Assembly: GCA_964597315.1 (NCBI GenBank)
Contig: CAZQXD010000074.1
Span: forward strand, 1 to 19,815
DNA: 19,815 nt
DNA from: CAZQXD01 sp964597315
GTDB taxonomy: Bacteria; Pseudomonadota; Gammaproteobacteria; Competibacterales; Competibacteraceae
Direction: 5' to 3'
Shown: piece by piece, positions 15,683 to 19,815 of the stretch
How positions within the stretch are numbered: position 1 is the stretch's first letter
Layout: each line of letters begins with the position of its first letter
Program-made: the position numbers and the translations under genes
Notes under the pieces: generated by a model
Seen by the model: the letters and a program-made list of their open reading frames with translations, nothing else
What the model was told of the DNA's origin: nothing
Databases searched by the model: none

Positions 15683-16942
15683 TCAGGTCTCCGCAGCCAG
15701 GCGCCGGATGCGCCGAGCGGCCACGCGCCGGGCGGCGGCGTCGCTCTCCAGCACGGCCTGTATCGAGGCGGCTTCAGCCACCGGCACCGTCTCCAGACAG
15801 TGAGCTATAACGCCGGCTATATCCACAAACCGCAGCCGCCGCTCCAGAAATGCCGCCACCGCCATCTCGTTGGCGGCATTGAGAATAGCAGGCGCGGTGC
15901 CAGCGGCGGCCATGGCCTCGCACGCCAAGCGCAAGCTGGGAAAGCGTTGAAAATCCGGTGCCTGGAAATCCAGCCGGGCTATCTGAAACAGGTCCAGGGA
16001 ATCCACTCCCGAACGAATCCGCCGAGGCCAACCCAGAGCATGGGCGATGGGGGTGCGCATGTCGGGATGACCGAGTTGGGCCAGCATCGAGCCATCAGCG
16101 TACTCCACCATGGAATGGATCACGCTCTGAGGGTGTATGACCACTTGGACCTGATCCAGTTCGGCGCCGAACAGCCAACAGGCTTCGATGATTTCCAGAC
16201 CCTTGTTCATCATGGTGGCCGAATCCACGGAGATTTTGCGACCCATCACCCAGTTGGGATGAGCGCAAGCCTGTTCCGGGGTAACGGTGTCCAGGTGTTC
16301 CAATGGGGTCAGTCGAAACGGGCCGCCAGAACCGGTGAGTAGGATACGGGTTACCCCGGCTCGATCCAAGCCATGACGAAAATCAGTGGGCAGGCACTGA
16401 AATACGGCATTGTGTTCGCTGTCGATGGGCAGCAACTCGGCGCCACTGCGCCGCACCTCATTCATGAACAATTGCCCGGACATGACCAGGGCTTCTTTAT
16501 TGGCCAGTAGCACCCGCTTGCCAGCGCGGGCGGCGGTCAAAGTGGGCAGCAGTCCAGCGGCGCCGACGATGGCGGCCATTACGCAATCCACTTCGGCCAG
16601 GGCTGCCACCTCTTGGAGTGACTGTTCCCCGGCCAACACCTCGGTGTCGCTACCGATGGAACGCAATTCAACCGCCAAGCGACCGGCGGCATGTGGATCA
16701 ACCATGACCGCATAGGCGGGGCGCAGCTCAAGACATTGTTCCAGCAGTTGGCCCACGTCCTGCCGAGCAGTCAGGGCCACCGCCCGGAAGCGGTCGGGGT
16801 TACGTTTTAGCACGTCCACGGTGCTGACCCCCACCGAACCCGTGGAACCCAGCACGGCCACCCCCGGCACGGCCGGGCCATCCGGGTCGTCACGACGTTG
16901 TGGGGCGGTTCGCTCTTGTTGATCGAAAACCACGGTGGTCAC
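15683..16942 (-). CDS. dxr: 1-deoxy-D-xylulose 5-phosphate reductoisomerase
   Basis: Dxr converts DXP to 2-C-methyl-D-erythritol 4-phosphate with NADPH, the committed step of the non-mevalonate isoprenoid pathway. The 419-residue frame shows the NADPH loop GSTGSVG, LANKEALV and the metal-binding PIDSEHNAVFQ. It also has TGSGGPFR and HPNWVMGRKISVDSATMMNKG. It carries about 26 residues before the first strand that E. coli Dxr lacks. The first GTG (16942) overlaps the cdsA stop as GTGA. A GTG at 16933 has better ribosome-site spacing. A GTG at 16870 would give 395 residues, nearest the family size of about 398. The function is certain; the start is not. Confidence 0.96.
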   Translation of the reverse strand: MTTVVFDQQERTAPQRRDDPDGPAVPGVAVLGSTGSVGVSTVDVLKRNPDRFRAVALTARQDVGQLLEQCLELRPAYAVMVDPHAAGRLAVELRSIGSDTEVLAGEQSLQEVAALAEVDCVMAAIVGAAGLLPTLTAARAGKRVLLANKEALVMSGQLFMNEVRRSGAELLPIDSEHNAVFQCLPTDFRHGLDRAGVTRILLTGSGGPFRLTPLEHLDTVTPEQACAHPNWVMGRKISVDSATMMNKGLEIIEACWLFGAELDQVQVVIHPQSVIHSMVEYADGSMLAQLGHPDMRTPIAHALGWPRRIRSGVDSLDLFQIARLDFQAPDFQRFPSLRLACEAMAAAGTAPAILNAANEMAVAAFLERRLRFVDIAGVIAHCLETVPVAEAASIQAVLESDAAARRVAARRIRRLAAET

Positions 16943-17754
16943 CTTCCTAAGCCTTGGATACCCAGCATAAACACCGGCGCGGCCGCCGTCAGGCTATCCA
17001 ACCGATCCAGTAAGCCTCCGTGGCCGGGCAGCAACCGACCGCTATCCTTCACCCCTCGCTGGCGTTTAAGCATGCTCTCGAACAGGTCGCCCACTACGGA
17101 GAACAACACGGTCACCATACAGACCAGCACGAATAGGAGCCAGTGGGCGCCGCCCAGGTTAAAACTCGTTGCCCCCAGGGCAGCGAACACCAACGTCGCC
17201 CCCAAGGCGCCAGCCACCCCCTCCCAGGTCTTGCCGGGGCTGATATGGGGCGCCAGTTTACGCCGCCCCCAGCGCCGACCGGCGAAATAGGCGCCGCTGT
17301 CGGCGATCCAGATCAACGCCATCAGGAACAGCACCCAGTGCGATCCGAAGCCGGGTCGACCGTGCAGCACGGTGAGCGCCAGCCAAGGCATCACCAGCGC
17401 CACATAGCCAGCCAACCGCCAGGTTTTGATGGAATCCATGCCGGAGGGCGTCTGACTGTAGCGCCGCAGCCAGGCCAGGGCATAGCACCAGAATCCGCAA
17501 GCCAGCACCATGGCGCCCAGCACGAAAGCCTGGCTGTCCCTGGCCTGCCAGGCGGCCACCACCAGAACAGTGACCGCAGCGCAGAACAACAACCGCTCCG
17601 CCGACCGGGTTTCGATCAGCGCCGCCCATTCCCAGGCGGCGAGCAAAATGACGCCGAGTAGAACCGCCCCGAACCAAGGCGTCGGCAGACCGAGGATGCC
17701 CCCGATGGCCACCGCCGCCAGCAGCAGGCCGGTGAGTAGGCGCTGTTTAAACAC
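16939..17754 (-). CDS. cdsA: Phosphatidate cytidylyltransferase
   Basis: CdsA makes CDP-diacylglycerol from phosphatidate and CTP in the inner membrane, the branch point of phospholipid synthesis. The protein is mostly hydrophobic membrane helices. It ends with the family signature: SMLKRQRGVKDSGRLLPGHG, followed by the GLLDRLD segment. The open frame runs back to 17847, but that would overlap uppS by 101 nt. The GTG at 17754 gives MFKQRLLTGLLLA, the usual opening of the family, a length of 271 residues (E. coli 285), and an 8-nt overlap with the uppS stop. It overlaps dxr by 4 nt. The start is well argued but not proven. Confidence 0.95.
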   Translation of the reverse strand: MFKQRLLTGLLLAAVAIGGILGLPTPWFGAVLLGVILLAAWEWAALIETRSAERLLFCAAVTVLVVAAWQARDSQAFVLGAMVLACGFWCYALAWLRRYSQTPSGMDSIKTWRLAGYVALVMPWLALTVLHGRPGFGSHWVLFLMALIWIADSGAYFAGRRWGRRKLAPHISPGKTWEGVAGALGATLVFAALGATSFNLGGAHWLLFVLVCMVTVLFSVVGDLFESMLKRQRGVKDSGRLLPGHGGLLDRLDSLTAAAPVFMLGIQGLGR

Positions 17755-18514
17755 TGCCGCCGTGCTCGACCTGATCACCGGTACGACCGAAACGTCGCTG
17801 TCGGCTGGAGAAAGAAACGAACGCGGCTTCCAGGGCTTCGGCGCCAAAATCAGGCCACAGCAGGTCGGAAAAGAAAAACTCCGTATAAGCCATCTGCCAA
17901 AGCAGGAAATTGCTAATCCGTTGTTCGCCGCCGGTGCGGATGAAGAGGTCCGGTTCGGGCAGATCGCTCAAGGATATCCGTTGCTGGAGATGCTCCACAT
18001 CAATAGCGTCGGCGCTCAGAATACCCTCGGCCACGTCCCTGGCCAGTTGCTGGGCGGCCTGGGTGATGTCCCAGCGCCCGCCGTAGTTGGCGGCGATCAC
18101 CAGGGTCAGGCCGGTGTTGGCGCGGGTCAGGGCCTCGGCGTTAACGATGGCTTCCTGGAGTTTGTCGGAAAACGCACTGCGATCACCAATAAACCGCAGC
18201 CGCACATTGTTGGCGTCCAGGCGCTTAAGTTCACTGCGCAGGGTAGCGGCGAACAGGGTCATCAGCAGGCTGACCTCCAGCGCCGGGCGGCGCCAGTTTT
18301 CGCTGGAGAAGGCGAACAGCGTCAGCGCCTCGACCCCTCGGTCGTTACAAGCCTTGACCACCCGGCGCACGGCCTTGACGCCTTCCCGATGACCTACCGG
18401 ACGGGGCAGAAAACGGCGCTTGGCCCAGCGACCGTTGCCGTCCATCACAATGGCCAAGTGGCGCGGTACCCGGACCGCCTTGACGGGGGGATCTAGGGGA
18501 TTGTCGTGGGGCAT
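17747..18514 (-). CDS. uppS: Undecaprenyl diphosphate synthase
   Basis: UppS adds eight isopentenyl units in cis to farnesyl diphosphate, making the lipid carrier for peptidoglycan and O-antigen. The 255-residue protein has catalytic D25 in VMDGNGRWA, then GHREG, TLFAFSSENW and the RTGGEQRISNFLLWQ motif. The TEFFF segment follows, all diagnostic of the cis-prenyltransferase family. It uses the isoprenoid units whose pathway includes Dxr, encoded two genes downstream. The ATG at 18514 lies 50 nt after frr, and the ribosome site is weak (AAGG about 12 nt upstream). Confidence 0.97.
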   Translation of the reverse strand: MPHDNPLDPPVKAVRVPRHLAIVMDGNGRWAKRRFLPRPVGHREGVKAVRRVVKACNDRGVEALTLFAFSSENWRRPALEVSLLMTLFAATLRSELKRLDANNVRLRFIGDRSAFSDKLQEAIVNAEALTRANTGLTLVIAANYGGRWDITQAAQQLARDVAEGILSADAIDVEHLQQRISLSDLPEPDLFIRTGGEQRISNFLLWQMAYTEFFFSDLLWPDFGAEALEAAFVSFSSRQRRFGRTGDQVEHGGSV

Positions 18515-18564
18515 TAAATCAGTGAACCTTTCCGTGCTTGAAGAGCAACCGCGATCATCCGACC

Positions 18565-19122
18565 TCAGACTTCCATCAGCTCAGCTTCCTTAACCTCTAA
18601 CACTTTATCCACTTCGTGGATGTATTTGTCAGTCAGCTTTTGGATATCGTCCTCGGCGCGACGCTCCTCGTCCTCACTGATTTCCTTCTCCTTGCGCAGA
18701 GTTTTGATGTCGGCATTGGCGTCACGGCGGATATTGCGGACCGCCACCTTGGCGCCCTCACCCTCATGACGCACCACTTTCACCAGATCCCGGCGCCGCT
18801 CTTCAGTCAGCGGCGGCAAGGGCACCCGGATCACTGTGCCCGCGGTGGTCGGGTTCAAACCCAAATCGGAGCTGAGAATGGCCTTTTCGATGGGCTGCAC
18901 CATGATCTTTTCCCAGGGCTGCACCACCAAGGTGCGGGGATCGGACGCGTTGATGCTGGCGACCTGATCGAGAGGCATCTCGGAGCCATAGTAATCCACA
19001 TGAATATGAGTCAACAAACTGGGATGGGCACGCCCAGTGCGCAGTTTGGTTAGTTCATGGCGCAGGCTTTCAACACTCTTGGCCATACGCTCGGCGGCGT
19101 CTTTTTTGATGTCATTGAGCAT
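18565..19122 (-). CDS. frr: Ribosome recycling factor
   Basis: RRF works with EF-G to split the ribosome after termination. The 185 residues match the family length exactly. The protein has the two-domain pattern: a long helical part with ELTKLRTGRAHPSLL near the N-terminus, a small beta domain from about residue 31 to 105 (VDYYGSEMPLDQVASI, VVQPWEK), and a helical C-terminus with VRNIRRDAN. The ATG at 19122 has AGGGG 7 nt upstream and is 3 nt after the pyrH stop. The pyrH-frr pair is one of the most conserved in bacteria. Confidence 0.98.
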   Translation of the reverse strand: MLNDIKKDAAERMAKSVESLRHELTKLRTGRAHPSLLTHIHVDYYGSEMPLDQVASINASDPRTLVVQPWEKIMVQPIEKAILSSDLGLNPTTAGTVIRVPLPPLTEERRRDLVKVVRHEGEGAKVAVRNIRRDANADIKTLRKEKEISEDEERRAEDDIQKLTDKYIHEVDKVLEVKEAELMEV

Positions 19123-19125
19123 GGG

Positions 19126-19815
19126 TCAACCCCTTACCACGGTTGTGCCGACGTTTTCACCACAGACGATACGCACCATGTCCCCCGGACGGTTTAGATT
19201 GAAAACCTTGAGGGACATGGAATGCTCCCGACACATAACAATGGCGGTAGCGTCCATGACCTCCAGCCGACGGTCCAGTGCCTCGTCGTAAGTGAGTTGT
19301 TCATAGCGTTGGGCATCCGGCACCTTGAAAGGGTCCGCCGAGTAGATTCCATCCACCTTGGTGGCCTTGAGCATCACCTCGGCATTGATCTCGATAGCCC
19401 GCAGGGAGGCGGCGGAGTCGGTGGTGAAGAAAGGATTGCCGGTTCCCGCCGCGAAGATCACCACTCGGCCCTTTTCCAGATGGCGGATAGCGCGGCGGCG
19501 AATGTAGTCCTCGCAGACCTGGTTGATGCGAACCGCCGACATGACTCGGGCAAATACCCCGATACGCTCCAGGGCGTCTTGCAGGGCCAGGGAGTTCATC
19601 ACCGTGGCTAGCATACCCATGTGGTCCCCGGTCACCCGATCCATCCCCGCCTGGGCCAGACCGGCGCCACGGAATAGATTGCCGCCGCCGATCACTACCC
19701 CCACTTCCACCCCCATCCGATTGAGGGCCGCGATTTCCTCCGCTATCCGGGCAATGACCCTGGGTTCGATACCAGAATCGGTCTCGCCCATCAAAACCTC
19801 ACCACTAAATTTAAG
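19126..19815 (-). CDS. pyrH: UMP kinase, 5' end beyond the window
   Basis: PyrH phosphorylates UMP to UDP and is a member of the amino-acid-kinase fold family, unrelated to eukaryotic UMP kinases. The 229 visible residues begin in LKFSGEVLMGE. This corresponds to the LKLSGE loop near residue 15 of the E. coli protein, so only about the first 15 residues are missing. VVIGGGNLFRGAG, GDHMGMLATVMN, AGTGNPFFTTDSAA and KATKVDGIYSADP are all present. The stop TGA lies 3 nt before frr. The LKFSGE wording has Phe where I expect Leu, a mild change. Confidence 0.97.
   Translation of the reverse strand, partial: LKFSGEVLMGETDSGIEPRVIARIAEEIAALNRMGVEVGVVIGGGNLFRGAGLAQAGMDRVTGDHMGMLATVMNSLALQDALERIGVFARVMSAVRINQVCEDYIRRRAIRHLEKGRVVIFAAGTGNPFFTTDSAASLRAIEINAEVMLKATKVDGIYSADPFKVPDAQRYEQLTYDEALDRRLEVMDATAIVMCREHSMSLKVFNLNRPGDMVRIVCGENVGTTVVRG

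Noticed and set aside
17510..18496. 328-residue plus-strand open frame opposite uppS and cdsA
   Set aside because: It lies entirely antisense to two well-supported genes and has low-complexity, Gln- and Gly-rich content typical of shadow frames.

Overview
The window is a stretch of conserved chromosomal housekeeping DNA from a gammaproteobacterium. The evidence is the gene order pyrH-frr-uppS-cdsA-dxr-rseP-bamA-skp-lpxD-fabZ-lpxA-lpxB-rnhB-dnaE, together with proteins that align closely with the E. coli proteins as I remember them. The DNA is moderately GC-rich, about 60% by eye, and many genes use GTG or TTG starts. I cannot name the genus. A non-enteric lineage such as the purple-sulfur or pseudomonad-like groups would fit. 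I see no prophage, insertion sequence, CRISPR array, toxin-antitoxin pair or defence island. I found no undescribed system.

Left edge (1-360): three tRNA genes on the minus strand, read Pro(TGG), Arg(TCT), His(GTG). The His gene is cut by the window edge. A near-consensus sigma-70 promoter lies just downstream of cysS and drives them. Next is cysS (minus, 360-1733). Its upstream region (about 1734-1888) is shared with a plus-strand unit: a periplasmic cyclophilin (ppiA), a cytoplasmic cyclophilin (ppiB) and lpxH, ending at 3702.

Right part (3716-19815, all minus strand): one long, tightly packed cluster. Read in its own direction it starts with pyrH (5' end off the window) and frr. It continues with uppS, cdsA and dxr, then rseP, bamA and skp, then lpxD, fabZ, lpxA and lpxB, and ends with rnhB and dnaE. 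Most junctions are overlaps or gaps of 0-50 nt. The exception is a 178-nt gap between bamA and skp, which holds two mutually exclusive inverted repeats. dnaE converges on lpxH with 13 nt between the stop codons. The accA gene that follows dnaE in E. coli is absent here.

How the genes work together: most of the window builds the cell envelope. dxr feeds the isoprenoid pathway and uppS makes undecaprenyl diphosphate. cdsA makes CDP-diacylglycerol. fabZ supplies fatty acid synthesis, which competes with lpxA and lpxD for 3-hydroxyacyl-ACP. lpxA, lpxD, lpxH and lpxB are lipid A steps 1, 3, 4 and 5. skp and PpiA are periplasmic folding factors for outer-membrane proteins, BamA inserts those proteins, and RseP relays envelope stress. 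The remaining genes serve nucleotide supply (pyrH), translation (frr, cysS, tRNAs) and replication (dnaE, rnhB). The main points for a second look are the bamA-skp repeat, the dyad over the tRNA promoter, the back-to-back cysS/ppiA promoters sharing a -35 box, and the high share of non-ATG starts.
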